DNA of 64,000 nucleotides. Source: UBA1858 sp963976865 (lineage in GTDB: Bacteria; Pseudomonadota; Gammaproteobacteria; UBA4575). Below the pieces are notes generated by a model. It made no database searches. It was not told where the DNA came from and saw only the letters and a program-made list of their open reading frames with translations. The stretch covers positions 124,001-188,000 of the forward strand of contig CAXBLY010000002.1 in NCBI GenBank assembly GCA_963976865.1, written 5' to 3'. Positions 46,704 through 55,250 of this stretch are shown piece by piece; position 1 is the stretch's first letter, and each line of letters opens with the position of its first letter. A program made the position numbers and the translations under genes.

Positions 46704-47720
46704 TTACTCGAAAACCAGCGAAACAGCGGGCGCACAATCAGACGCATTGACCTGGTAACTGATACCTTCAGGAATAATAAAACGGGTGAAATCCTCATAA
46801 TCCAGAGACATCGTCTTTGCTATCCTTTCAACCAGAAATCTTCCTACACCTGCACCAACAACCATTGGCCTATCATCGCTAAACTTAAGTAAACTCTTTT
46901 TGACCATCTCTATTTGCTGGTCGGCAATGTATTGTGCGACTGAAACCCATTCTTGTCTGTCCTCTTTTCGATAGTCTTCTCCAATCATGCGAGCAAGTCT
47001 GCGCATACTGGAGGTTTTATCTTTTGGCTGAGAATCCAGCGTATCACCATAGTCTGCATGAGATGGCAACCAGTCTAAAATCCGATAGACATCTGCAGAC
47101 ATGGAAAAATATTCTGCCATGAGTGGAATCCAGTCACCCTTGTAAGGTATTTTCTGACAAATTGTATTAACGCAGCTGCGAACCACGCCTGTATATACCA
47201 GTTCACCCGATCGTAACCTTTCAAAATCTGACACACCATTTAACTGCAGTTGCCCATCCTTAATCAAGAGCACATCTGTTGTGGTACTTCCCATATCCAC
47301 AAAAATAACAGTTTTATTTTTTTTGCTTACACAGCGTCCACTTGCAATCCAGTTGACAGATGCAACTGAAAGCGTGTCTAGCAATGCCTCCTTGTAATCC
47401 AGTAAACCGCGGCGCGAATAAAATCTGACGATATCCTCTGAAGAAACTTCCTCAAGAAAAACACGCACGATTTCTTTTACACCCTGATCACGGGAAAGAA
47501 ATAAATCCACCAGCTCTCCCGTCATCGTGACATTGTGAGCACTTATATTGTCAGGAATTTTTTTTAAGGCTGTCTGTAACACAGCTACTAACTCGTCAAG
47601 TCCTTTCCACAGTGGACAGTCCCACTGCTGAACATGCAGTGTATTATCATCAATATAAGCCAGCTTGACATGAGCACCACCAATGTCCCAGCCTGCTTTA
47701 TTAAATGCGTTTCTAGCCAA
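46704..47720 (-). CDS. MfnF-like protein (hydantoinase/ASKHA fold, H4MPT-linked)
   Basis: This is a 338-residue ASKHA-fold protein with AGWDIGGAHVKLAYI and VIFVDMGSTTTDVLLI phosphate loops. This family, often labelled H4MPT-linked C1 transfer pathway protein, includes methanogen MfnF, which couples the furan and tyramine parts of methanofuran. I start at TTG 47720, preceded by GAGG at 6-base spacing, overlapping the upstream ATP-grasp stop by 8 bases; a longer frame to 47777 has no support. C-terminal GAGVGRFLVERIAKTM is also family-like. Confidence 0.8.
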   Translation of the reverse strand: MARNAFNKAGWDIGGAHVKLAYIDDNTLHVQQWDCPLWKGLDELVAVLQTALKKIPDNISAHNVTMTGELVDLFLSRDQGVKEIVRVFLEEVSSEDIVRFYSRRGLLDYKEALLDTLSVASVNWIASGRCVSKKNKTVIFVDMGSTTTDVLLIKDGQLQLNGVSDFERLRSGELVYTGVVRSCVNTICQKIPYKGDWIPLMAEYFSMSADVYRILDWLPSHADYGDTLDSQPKDKTSSMRRLARMIGEDYRKEDRQEWVSVAQYIADQQIEMVKKSLLKFSDDRPMVVGAGVGRFLVERIAKTMSLDYEDFTRFIIPEGISYQVNASDCAPAVSLVFE

Positions 47721-48684
47721 GATGTACCTCAACAATTTTATTTTGTTGCATAATATTTTCAGGCAGTTTCTGATCAAGAACAGTTCTGATACATAACTCA
47801 GCAGGATTATCCATCAAGACTTCGCTCAGCCCTGCATATGAAGAAGTTAAACGTGGATTAATATCAATGACAACATAAGATTCTCCTGTCTTAATTAAAT
47901 CAACCCCGACATAGCCCGTCAAACCAGGCAGAGTCCTGGCAATATCATTACTGATGCTTCGCATTTTTTCAGTCACAGGCATCGCATTCACCTGACAGGT
48001 TTTAAGCTTTGGCTCGAGATCACCACTAAAGATTTGCCTGTTACAGGTAAGTGTTTTTGCATTACCAGCAAAACAAAGCAGGCTCAGACTTAAATGTTCA
48101 CCGTCAATACAGGGTTGTACAACCCAGTTATTAAAATCATCAATGCACGCCAGGCCGGATTTTCCAGAGTCGCATATTTTCAATCCTTCACAACCCACAC
48201 CAAATCGACTTTTAATCACTACTTTACCTGTGTATTGCTGGGCTTCTGAATAGGACAGATTAGCTGCAGTCTTGATCCCTGCCGCAGACAGTTGTGTTGC
48301 ACATTTAATTTTATCTCCAGCGATTCCAATACTTTCTGCATCACAATTAATCACAGGAATTTTTTCTTTTTCCAGTTGTGATACGAGAGACTTAAGCACA
48401 CCCTCGCTTTCAGGCGCAATTATCCAGGTATAATTACTTTCATTTGCCAGGCGGTATACCGTTGTCAGATAGTCAGCAGAATTTTCGATCAGATGGTTTT
48501 CTATATTATTCAACGGCAAATCCACGCGTGAGTCCAGACAGGTAATTAGCTGAATATCATTTATTTGCGAACAATCAGCCAGCACGGAATTGAGCATCAA
48601 CAAGCCTTCTTGTTTTAATCCTTCTGGTAATGGATGATTAGCAAAACCGCCACCGGTAATGAACTCAGTGATAAACAAACGCAT
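47713..48684 (-). CDS. ATP-grasp enzyme of the H4MPT/methylofuran cluster (MfnD-like)
   Basis: This 323-residue ATP-grasp carboxylate-amine ligase starts MRLFITEFITGGGFANHPLPEGL. The ATP-binding and metal motifs VVIKSRFGVGCEGL and YVVIDINPRLTSSYAGL are visible. Archaeal relatives include MfnD (tyramine-glutamate ligase), so it may add glutamate to the tyrosine/tyramine part of methylofuran. It overlaps the MfnF-like gene. Its start codon and that of the divergent HisA-like gene are only 3 bases apart. Confidence 0.78.
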   Translation of the reverse strand: MRLFITEFITGGGFANHPLPEGLKQEGLLMLNSVLADCSQINDIQLITCLDSRVDLPLNNIENHLIENSADYLTTVYRLANESNYTWIIAPESEGVLKSLVSQLEKEKIPVINCDAESIGIAGDKIKCATQLSAAGIKTAANLSYSEAQQYTGKVVIKSRFGVGCEGLKICDSGKSGLACIDDFNNWVVQPCIDGEHLSLSLLCFAGNAKTLTCNRQIFSGDLEPKLKTCQVNAMPVTEKMRSISNDIARTLPGLTGYVGVDLIKTGESYVVIDINPRLTSSYAGLSEVLMDNPAELCIRTVLDQKLPENIMQQNKIVEVHLG

Positions 48685-48687
48685 TTA

Positions 48688-49392
48688 ATGAAAATTATTC
48701 CTGTTATAGATTACCGGAAAGGCAATGTAGTACTAGCGCAATTGGGAAATCGTGATAGTTACCAGCCTGTTTCTTCAGCACTGTGTGATAAACCGGATAT
48801 TAATAGTGTCATTGAAGGTATTTTAACGTTAGCTGAGTTCAAAACAATCTATATTGCGGATTTAGATTGCATAGAAAATCAGCAATTGGAGGAGAGTTTA
48901 TGGCCTTCCCTGTGCTCCAGATACCCTGATATAGAATTTTGGATTGATCTTGGAAAACTCAGTCAACGCTGGGCCCAGTTTATGGCCAATATTTCCAATG
49001 CACGTCCTGTCATTGGCTCCGAATCCCATTCCAGCATTAAGTCATTAACGCTTAGTCTTAGTGCGTTGAATAATTATCGGCCATTGTTATCAATCGATAT
49101 TAGACAAAGCAGGATTCTCGGGCCAGACCAACTGTTATCCGGATTTGATAATTGGCCTGATGATGTCGTTATTCTATCACTAAGTCATGTAGGCAGTAAT
49201 AGCGGCCCGGACTATGACTCAATCCGGAACGTTTCCAGTCATTTGTGCTCGCAGAATATATTTTACGGGGGCGGCACCAGAAATGAACAGGATATCAGAC
49301 AACTTGCATCACTTAATATCAAAGGCGTACTCGTTGCCAGCAGTCTTCATTCAGAAAAAATTAACAAATGCTTTTTAGAAAAAGTCAGTTGA
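48688..49392 (+). CDS. HisA/HisF-related TIM-barrel protein
   Basis: This is a 234-residue half-repeat TIM barrel resembling ProFAR isomerase HisA: IIPVIDYRKGNVVLAQLG (Asp8), IYIADLDCIE and FYGGGTRNEQDI phosphate-binding loops. Such HisA-related proteins accompany H4MPT genes in methanogens and methylotrophs and have no assigned reaction. The start is ATG 48688; a frame open further left has no support. It is the only plus-strand gene between srkA and fhcB and converges with the PTPS gene. Confidence 0.78.
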   Translation: MKIIPVIDYRKGNVVLAQLGNRDSYQPVSSALCDKPDINSVIEGILTLAEFKTIYIADLDCIENQQLEESLWPSLCSRYPDIEFWIDLGKLSQRWAQFMANISNARPVIGSESHSSIKSLTLSLSALNNYRPLLSIDIRQSRILGPDQLLSGFDNWPDDVVILSLSHVGSNSGPDYDSIRNVSSHLCSQNIFYGGGTRNEQDIRQLASLNIKGVLVASSLHSEKINKCFLEKVS

Positions 49393-49398
49393 GCACCT

Positions 49399-50622
49399 TT
49401 ACTTGGTAACCACTTTCAAGCCTTTCGCATTATTGTCATTTTTCAATAACTGCCTCAGTACTGAGCGGCCTAAATCAGGCTGACTGAAATGCTTAAGTGG
49501 TGTCATGCCATGATTTTTTTTCATCTCGTCCAGACTGGGACCCTGATACTGACAGAAGGATTGTGTTGTCTCATAGGTCTGCAACTCAACCAGGCCTGGT
49601 AAAAACTCAATCAGCTGTTCCCAGATAAATATATTTAACAATTCGGTGCTTGAACGCCAGCCTAAATCAGCGCAGACAAAATTTAGATTTTGGTGATCCA
49701 GTTTTTCAATAACATGTTTCTTTACAACTGACTTAAGATAACCATAATCCACAACAAATCCTGTTAATGGGTCAATTCTCCCTTCAATCTTTACATGCAG
49801 CGCATAACGACCTCCATGTAGATTTTCACATTTTCCCGGATGGTCTGTTATAAAATGCGCAGAATCAAATACCAGTTCTTTACTAACCGTAGCACGCTGC
49901 ACCTCTGCAAAGTAACGCTCAGAAACACAAGGCATTTCCTTTAAGTACAAAGACACCAGGGCTAATAATCTTTGCGCATCTTCCAGTGATTCAGTTCTGA
50001 ATAAAGCTTTCTGAGTAGACGCATCATCTTCGAGCATTTTCCAGCGGATTTGATATTCTACAGTCAACTTATTTAGCAAAGAATTTATTTCATCATTGCG
50101 CGGCAAACTCAGGAATATATAACCATTGTGAAATTCCCCGGCCTGTGCAACTACAACCGCAAGGAGTAACTCAAAATTTACTTCAGAACTGTTGTTTGCA
50201 AATTTATGCTTATACGCAACAGGTGTTTTAATTGAATTATTAGGCACCACACGATGGCTGGTAGCAGTGTAGGTATATTCCTGTCGGTACTGAAAACCAT
50301 AAACTTGCAACTCGCGCAAATACCACAGCAATTCATCAAGTCTCCGCACGTCACTTTCCAGACATATAAAGTATTCATCCTCATGAAACGCCTGTGTTAA
50401 TAATAACGCTTCAAGTATGGATGTCGCACGCACAGACGCCTGTTCTGCGGGTAATGAAAACTCCCCAACATCAGCAACTTTGTTGACCATCGATTCGTGC
50501 ACCAGTAAATCCAGTGGCACATGATGACGAATTGCATATTCCTGCAACGTCAGCCCGCAACAGCCACTCAGGTGGTGATTGTCCAGCTGGTCTACTTCTG
50601 ATTTACATTCCTGACACTTCAT
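49399..50622 (-). CDS. PTPS/QueD-domain protein with long novel N-terminal region
   Basis: This is a 407-residue protein. The C-terminal ~150 residues are a 6-pyruvoyl-tetrahydropterin synthase-like domain: His256 in VFDSAHFITD, Cys265 and His269 in KCENLHGGRYALHVKIEG, Asp292, LDHQNLN with His310, and YETTQSF. The usual zinc motif HGH is HGG here (Gly271), so one metal ligand is lost. Residues 1-50 hold CxxC (3, 6), His16/17 and CC (21, 22), a possible zinc ribbon, followed by GLTLQEYAIRHHVPLDLLV. Residues 60-245 match nothing I know. It is the last gene of the fae transcript direction, 86 bases after fae and separated from it by a terminator. Confidence 0.75.
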   Translation of the reverse strand: MKCQECKSEVDQLDNHHLSGCCGLTLQEYAIRHHVPLDLLVHESMVNKVADVGEFSLPAEQASVRATSILEALLLTQAFHEDEYFICLESDVRRLDELLWYLRELQVYGFQYRQEYTYTATSHRVVPNNSIKTPVAYKHKFANNSSEVNFELLLAVVVAQAGEFHNGYIFLSLPRNDEINSLLNKLTVEYQIRWKMLEDDASTQKALFRTESLEDAQRLLALVSLYLKEMPCVSERYFAEVQRATVSKELVFDSAHFITDHPGKCENLHGGRYALHVKIEGRIDPLTGFVVDYGYLKSVVKKHVIEKLDHQNLNFVCADLGWRSSTELLNIFIWEQLIEFLPGLVELQTYETTQSFCQYQGPSLDEMKKNHGMTPLKHFSQPDLGRSVLRQLLKNDNNAKGLKVVTK

Positions 50623-50650
50623 ATACTTACTTTACTGCTAAATCGCAGAC

Positions 50651-50687
50651 AAAAAAATACCCCGGATTGTAAAATCCGGGGTATTTT
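50651..50687 (-). terminator. Strong rho-independent terminator after fae
   Basis: A perfect 15-bp stem (50654-50668 with 50673-50687, core TACCCCGG) with a 4-base loop is followed on the minus strand by seven T (50657-50651). It lies 21 bases after the fae stop and separates fae from the PTPS gene. Confidence 0.95.
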
Positions 50688-50708
50688 GTACTACGAAAAA
50701 GAGATTGC

Positions 50709-51236
50709 TTAGAATCCTTTGAATGGATGCTCTGCAGAATCTTTCTTAGCAACAACTGTAGATGCTTTTGGCTCGTCTTTAATAGCACGCTCAATAGACT
50801 CTTTAACAGCTTTGTAGTTATTCTCGTAGATAGCTTCGTCGCTCTTGGCTTCCCAGTGAATGAATACACCAACACAGATGAAAATGTCGTCTGCTTCGTC
50901 AGCTGGAATAGTGCCGTCTTCAACACTGTCAGCAACTGCTTTAGCAACAGCAGCCTGAGCTGGACCAAACATTTGAACTGCTTGTGTAGCACCTTTGATG
51001 GTCACTTTGTTGAACATCATAGTGTTTGGTTTACAAGGAAGGTTAGGTGCAACAACAGCTAACAAAGTTGAAAAGCCATCTTTGTTGTTTACTAAACCGT
51101 TACAAAATGCTGTCTCAACTGCTGAACCACGTGGGCCCATTAGCAAGTCGATGTGAGCGATTTCTGCCATATTGCCTGCTGGATCCGCGTCATTTACTAG
51201 TGACTCACCAACCATTACTCTGTTGACTACTGCCAT
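50709..51236 (-). CDS. fae: Formaldehyde-activating enzyme
   Basis: This 175-residue enzyme condenses formaldehyde with H4MPT to methylene-H4MPT, the entry step of the C1 pathway. Family motifs include MVGESLVNDADPAGNMAEIAHIDLLMG with the catalytic His, NLPCKPNTMMFNKVTIK, and GVFIHWEAKSDEAIYENN. It has a strong AGGAGA ribosome site, few rare codons, its own leader and a strong terminator, consistent with very high expression. It follows the CitG-like gene after 133 bases. Confidence 0.98.
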   Translation of the reverse strand: MAVVNRVMVGESLVNDADPAGNMAEIAHIDLLMGPRGSAVETAFCNGLVNNKDGFSTLLAVVAPNLPCKPNTMMFNKVTIKGATQAVQMFGPAQAAVAKAVADSVEDGTIPADEADDIFICVGVFIHWEAKSDEAIYENNYKAVKESIERAIKDEPKASTVVAKKDSAEHPFKGF

Positions 51237-51257
51237 TTAATTTCTCCTAATTAGTAT

Positions 51258-51273
51258 TGTTTGTTAACAAACA
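51258..51273. promoter_or_regulatory. 16-bp perfect palindrome in the fae leader
   Basis: TGTTTGTTAACAAACA lies 22 bases upstream of the fae ATG. It is followed by a second inverted repeat CGTAAA-AA-TTTACG at 51276-51289. It may be an operator or an mRNA stem near the ribosome site. Confidence 0.5.
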
Positions 51274-51327
51274 GCCGTAAAAATTTACGATAAAAAAATT
51301 GTGTTATGGGCCCCTCCCTAATGAAAA

Positions 51328-51335
51328 CTACTAGT
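51328..51335 (-). promoter_or_regulatory. ACTAGTAG motif upstream of fae
   Basis: ACTAGTAG on the minus strand lies about 92 bases upstream of the fae start. It matches the first eight bases of the 11-mer repeated twice upstream of the fhc operon (57401, 57424). An 8-mer is expected about twice per 64 kb by chance, so this copy alone is weak. Confidence 0.35.
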
Positions 51336-51369
51336 AAGTCTTCACAACATAGTTCGTCCCTTATGCTTG

Positions 51370-52209
51370 CTAGCCTAGCGCTGCTACAAATAATGTAGCG
51401 ACGGTGATATCCGCCGTTGTCCCAGGATTTATTCCAACCGCTTTCAGCTCACCATCCAGAGATAGTAGCCCTGAAATATGATCGGTTGGATCTCGTGACA
51501 GCAGCACCTGATTTGCAAGAGGCGCAATCATATCACTAATTTCACGTGCTTTTAATAGACCTTTTTTGCGAATTATCAGACTATCTGGCACCCTGAGCCA
51601 TTGGCTGAGAAATACAGCCGTGGCAGCCCACTCTTCACTACCCCATTTTTGTAGATATTCTCTATAGATGGGTAAATTATGTTCGAAAATGTCTGAAAAA
51701 GTGCTCGCATATTGATACGCAATACGATCTTTATCTGCAGAGAGCTGCATGGCCTCCAGTAAACTGACACTCGGCTCGCCAGAGACGTCTTGATCCTCTA
51801 CCTCCCCCATTCCACCTGGCATGGCTATCTGTATGGCCTGATAACAGTATTTAGCATCATCAACAGACAAGTCAGCAAGCACCCTGGCAAGGTCATCTCT
51901 TAGCTTTTCGCTATATCCATACCTGATTATTGTCTCGGCAATCGGCGCTACAAGCAGAATAATGCCCAAATTGGTATTGTCTGTCACAGCATCATGAGTC
52001 GCATTCACAGCATATAAAATACGTGCACCGGTGCCATCAGATTCGTTAAATAATGGCTCAGCTGATGCTTTTGCACTCAGCTCAAACTGTTCAACGGTCA
52101 TTCCATGACCACCAGAATGATAGCCAACATTTCCAGGCTTCAATGCCCGCAACTCAAGCAGACAGGCCTGCTGATAACACTGGATATAGTGACTGACTGA
52201 ACTAGCCAT
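51370..52209 (-). CDS. CitG-like triphosphoribosyl-dephospho-CoA synthase family protein of the C1 cluster
   Basis: This is a 279-residue helical protein of the CitG/MdcB family with ELRALKPGNVGYHSGGHGM near the N-terminus and TTADITVATLFVAAL at the end. In H4MPT organisms a member is always near the C1 genes; since no citrate lyase genes are here, it probably transfers a phosphoribosyl unit in cofactor synthesis. That function is inference. The start is ATG 52209, overlapping the RimK-like stop by 8 bases. Confidence 0.78.
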   Translation of the reverse strand: MASSVSHYIQCYQQACLLELRALKPGNVGYHSGGHGMTVEQFELSAKASAEPLFNESDGTGARILYAVNATHDAVTDNTNLGIILLVAPIAETIIRYGYSEKLRDDLARVLADLSVDDAKYCYQAIQIAMPGGMGEVEDQDVSGEPSVSLLEAMQLSADKDRIAYQYASTFSDIFEHNLPIYREYLQKWGSEEWAATAVFLSQWLRVPDSLIIRKKGLLKAREISDMIAPLANQVLLSRDPTDHISGLLSLDGELKAVGINPGTTADITVATLFVAALG

Positions 52210-53110
52210 AGCTGGCAAGACCACAGTGAGCTAAAAATTGACGGGAGATTGTATCCACCACCGCTTCAGAGGTGGTTTGCTGCAAACCTTTCCACGCAGG
52301 TACGCTATTTACTTCCGTGACCCAGAAGCGGCCCTGTTTATCACGGATCAGATCAACGCCCGCATATTCCAGTCCTGTTACCTGTGTGGCATTGATAGCC
52401 ATCTGCATAACAGACTGATCAAGTGTTATCGTCTCAACCTGGCCTCCTTGTGCCACATTGGTAATCCAGCTTTCACCGGTACGCTTCATACTGGCAATCA
52501 CTTGCTCACCAATGACAAATACACGATAGTCAACACCCACTCTTTCACCTGCATCGACATATTCCTGCACGTACATCACCCCGTGCATATCCTGGTAGTC
52601 GATAAACTGAGAAGCATGTTCGAGTAACTGCAAGCCTTTGCCCTGGGAACCAAAAATTGGTTTAAGAACCAGTTTTTTCCCCTCATTCAAATACTCGCGT
52701 ATTTTCTTATTAATATAATGTAAGTCACTGCTGACAAAGGAATTAGGCGTGGGAATTCCGTTGAACTTAAGTAGATACGAAGTCATACCCTTATCCACAC
52801 TACGCTCTATACCACGAGTGTTATTAAAAATCGGCACACCGGCATACTCCAGGCCATGCAACACATCCAGGTAATACACCACTTCTTCGAGACTTCCACC
52901 GGGCACACCACGCACAAAGACACCTGCAGGTAATGCAGAGAATCCGGGAAGCGTTATTCGGGCAGTGTCGGAATCCAGGTTAAAATGACAGTCCTGCAGA
53001 CGCACGAAGCGTGAGGTATAACCACTTTTCTGCAAAGAATGCTTTAATTGCTGACCGTGCCACCCAGGATCGTCAGTGATGATGGCAATATCGGGGTCAG
53101 CACTAGCCAC
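52202..53110 (-). CDS. RimK/MptN-type ATP-grasp ligase
   Basis: This 302-residue ATP-grasp enzyme of the RimK family has LVLKPIFGSQGKGLQLL, YVQEYVDAGERVGVDYRVFVIG and FWVTEVNSVPAWKGL. The archaeal homologue MptN adds glutamate to tetrahydromethanopterin; here it may glutamylate H4MPT or the methylofuran polyglutamate tail. The start is GTG 53110 or TTG 53113, overlapping the mch stop. It belongs to the bRFAP-mtdB-ATPgrasp-mch-rimK-citG-fae unit. Confidence 0.82.
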   Translation of the reverse strand: MASADPDIAIITDDPGWHGQQLKHSLQKSGYTSRFVRLQDCHFNLDSDTARITLPGFSALPAGVFVRGVPGGSLEEVVYYLDVLHGLEYAGVPIFNNTRGIERSVDKGMTSYLLKFNGIPTPNSFVSSDLHYINKKIREYLNEGKKLVLKPIFGSQGKGLQLLEHASQFIDYQDMHGVMYVQEYVDAGERVGVDYRVFVIGEQVIASMKRTGESWITNVAQGGQVETITLDQSVMQMAINATQVTGLEYAGVDLIRDKQGRFWVTEVNSVPAWKGLQQTTSEAVVDTISRQFLAHCGLASYG

Positions 53111-54071
53111 CAAATGATTCTTTTAACAGATCCAGATTTACCTCACCGCCAAAGTATGTGTTGCCACTTTCCATGGCTGTGACACTCACTTGCGCAGGAC
53201 TAAATAACATTTGATCGATCTGGTAAAAATCATACTTTGCATCAGCGAACACTTTTGCAAAAGGTTTACCGTAATCTTTTGATGTATTTGAAGGCAGGTC
53301 ATTGGCAAGTGCTTTGGCATCGTCATCTGAACCTGTCACAAATAGCTGCACCCGGCCGGCAAATAAAATTGAATCGTTGGTTCGGCCCATCGCCTGAACG
53401 AAATCAGGAATAGGAGGACACAATGGTGCACTACCGGCACCATCGACAATTCTTTCTAACGGGAACTTTAGCTCATGTGCCTTATGTAGCGCTGTCTCCA
53501 GAACTCTGGCAACAACTTGAACAACACCAGCCAAGCTCTTGGTTGGCGTAAGAATTATTGTTAAATTTTCAGGGCTAACACCACACTGTTCTGACATTTT
53601 GCCAAGCAGCTCTGACGGCGGATTTTTATCCACCTCCATAACGAGACATACCTTGTCTGCCTTATCTTCATAAGCCAGCTCTTTATACAAAGGTTCACGC
53701 AGTGACGCCGCACGGCCAGGGCCTGAACCCAATGCATAGAACGCTTCTTTGCCTTCACCGTGGGATAACTGCCAGCCTGCATATTGACTACCCAAACACG
53801 CAAGCACCGGATTCGAGCTGTGTACATATACAGATAATGGCCACTGCGGAGCAGTATTTGTGTGCGTCAGTGACACATTACCCAGTCCACCCAGGCAGAT
53901 CTCACTAATCATACGTCCCGCTTCAAGCCCACCATGAAAATTGATTCCGGCATCGACTATTGTCACACCACTGGCATCCTGTTCAACTCCAATACGCAAT
54001 GCATCTGCACCATCAATGAGCTGCTGCACAATCGGTTGTGCTAATTTATTTATACTTGGCTGCTTATTCAT
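53103..54071 (-). CDS. mch: Methenyl-H4MPT cyclohydrolase
   Basis: This 322-residue enzyme hydrolyses methenyl-H4MPT to formyl-H4MPT. Family features are GINFHGGLEAGRMISEICLGGLG, the RIVDGAGSAPLCPPIPDFVQAMGRTNDSILFAG region and overall length (about 320). It sits between a rimK-like ligase and an ATP-grasp gene. Confidence 0.97.
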   Translation of the reverse strand: MNKQPSINKLAQPIVQQLIDGADALRIGVEQDASGVTIVDAGINFHGGLEAGRMISEICLGGLGNVSLTHTNTAPQWPLSVYVHSSNPVLACLGSQYAGWQLSHGEGKEAFYALGSGPGRAASLREPLYKELAYEDKADKVCLVMEVDKNPPSELLGKMSEQCGVSPENLTIILTPTKSLAGVVQVVARVLETALHKAHELKFPLERIVDGAGSAPLCPPIPDFVQAMGRTNDSILFAGRVQLFVTGSDDDAKALANDLPSNTSKDYGKPFAKVFADAKYDFYQIDQMLFSPAQVSVTAMESGNTYFGGEVNLDLLKESFGG

Positions 54072-54104
54072 ACTCGATTTTTTCTAGATTAGTTAATTAA
54101 CTTG

Positions 54105-55250
54105 TTAATTTATAAGACTTATCACTTCATCAGCGCGTCTCTGAAGGAGAGAGTAAAGATCATCACCCGCCTCTTCTTCATCTGCATACACACTACAGAC
54201 TGGTTCGTGCCTGGAGATTTTACGTAATGCTTCGGGCTTATCCTTTACCCATGCCGGCCACACCAATTGCTCTGAAATCATATAGTCATCTTTAGCATAT
54301 ACAATGAGATACGCACTCCGGGTCTGACTTAGCTCGAATTCACAAAGGCGCTCACCCTCACACACTCTTATGTGTGCGTCAACCAAATTCAATCCAGGAT
54401 TAATACGCTCATATAATTCAAAACTGGCAGAAATTCTTGGATTAACCTCGAGCACGTAAAGTGCCTCCTGAGTCGTCGATTCGGAATAGATCATGTCTAA
54501 ACTAAACACACCTTTAATATTAAAGTAATTTATTAGTTTAGCTATATAACTTGTTGTTTTTTCTTTTATAAATTCGTTGGTTTCTACATTAGCCAGCGCG
54601 CCCTGGTAGACATAGGGGTAGCCCTCAAAATCTGATGTCGAATACTGTTGATTGATGCCAAGACACGTGACGTCTTGACCATCAGAAATACATAATGCGG
54701 AGACAGCCTGGCCCGGCACCTCCTGCTGCCAGTAGCCAGAAGTATCATCAACATAAGTTCGACTTACGCCCATTCCTCCACAACTATCTGTAAGTTTGTA
54801 CAGCCACCCCCGCGACTCAGGTGCCGATTTAAAATTTACGTCAGGATAGACAATCTCAAGCGTGTCCAGGGCATCGAAAAACGTGCGCGGATCCCGAATC
54901 CGAGTGGTAACTTTCAGATTATTGGCACAAAGTGCCCAACCAGATATTTTTTCAATATCGCAAGCCAGGTGCTCGGCGCCCGCCCCAAGAATAACTTTTG
55001 CCTGAGGATAGCGCTCCCTCAACCTGGATAGACACGTTTTCAAATGACTTATTACAAATACACCTGCCTTCAGCGGCAGACACCAGCACTCAATAGAGGA
55101 TTCAATCGTGTCAGTGTCAGCAAAGCCATCAACACAAATGACCTTCCAGCCCGCTCGGGACGCAGACTCAGAGAGAGCCCGCGCCGAGTGGGAGATAATG
55201 ATTAGGTAATTATTTTTTATGAACGTATTCGCGAGCAACTTCGAATGCAT
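54105..55250 (-). CDS. Second ATP-grasp protein of the H4MPT cluster
   Basis: This 381-residue ATP-grasp enzyme has a Rossmann-like N-terminus (NYLIIISHSARALSESASRAGW), GWLYKLTDSCGGMGVS and YVLEVNPRISASFELYERI. Archaeal and methylotroph relatives are annotated only as carboligases. The start is uncertain: the frame must overlap the mtdB end, and ATG 55250 or TTG 55238 are both possible; neither has a clean ribosome site. It is likely involved in methylofuran or H4MPT glutamylation. Confidence 0.72.
   Translation of the reverse strand: MHSKLLANTFIKNNYLIIISHSARALSESASRAGWKVICVDGFADTDTIESSIECWCLPLKAGVFVISHLKTCLSRLRERYPQAKVILGAGAEHLACDIEKISGWALCANNLKVTTRIRDPRTFFDALDTLEIVYPDVNFKSAPESRGWLYKLTDSCGGMGVSRTYVDDTSGYWQQEVPGQAVSALCISDGQDVTCLGINQQYSTSDFEGYPYVYQGALANVETNEFIKEKTTSYIAKLINYFNIKGVFSLDMIYSESTTQEALYVLEVNPRISASFELYERINPGLNLVDAHIRVCEGERLCEFELSQTRSAYLIVYAKDDYMISEQLVWPAWVKDKPEALRKISRHEPVCSVYADEEEAGDDLYSLLQRRADEVISLIN

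Noticed and set aside
50627..50992. Minus-strand frame rich in Leu/Lys overlapping fae
   Set aside because: It is an alternate-frame shadow of fae with low complexity and covers the fae terminator.
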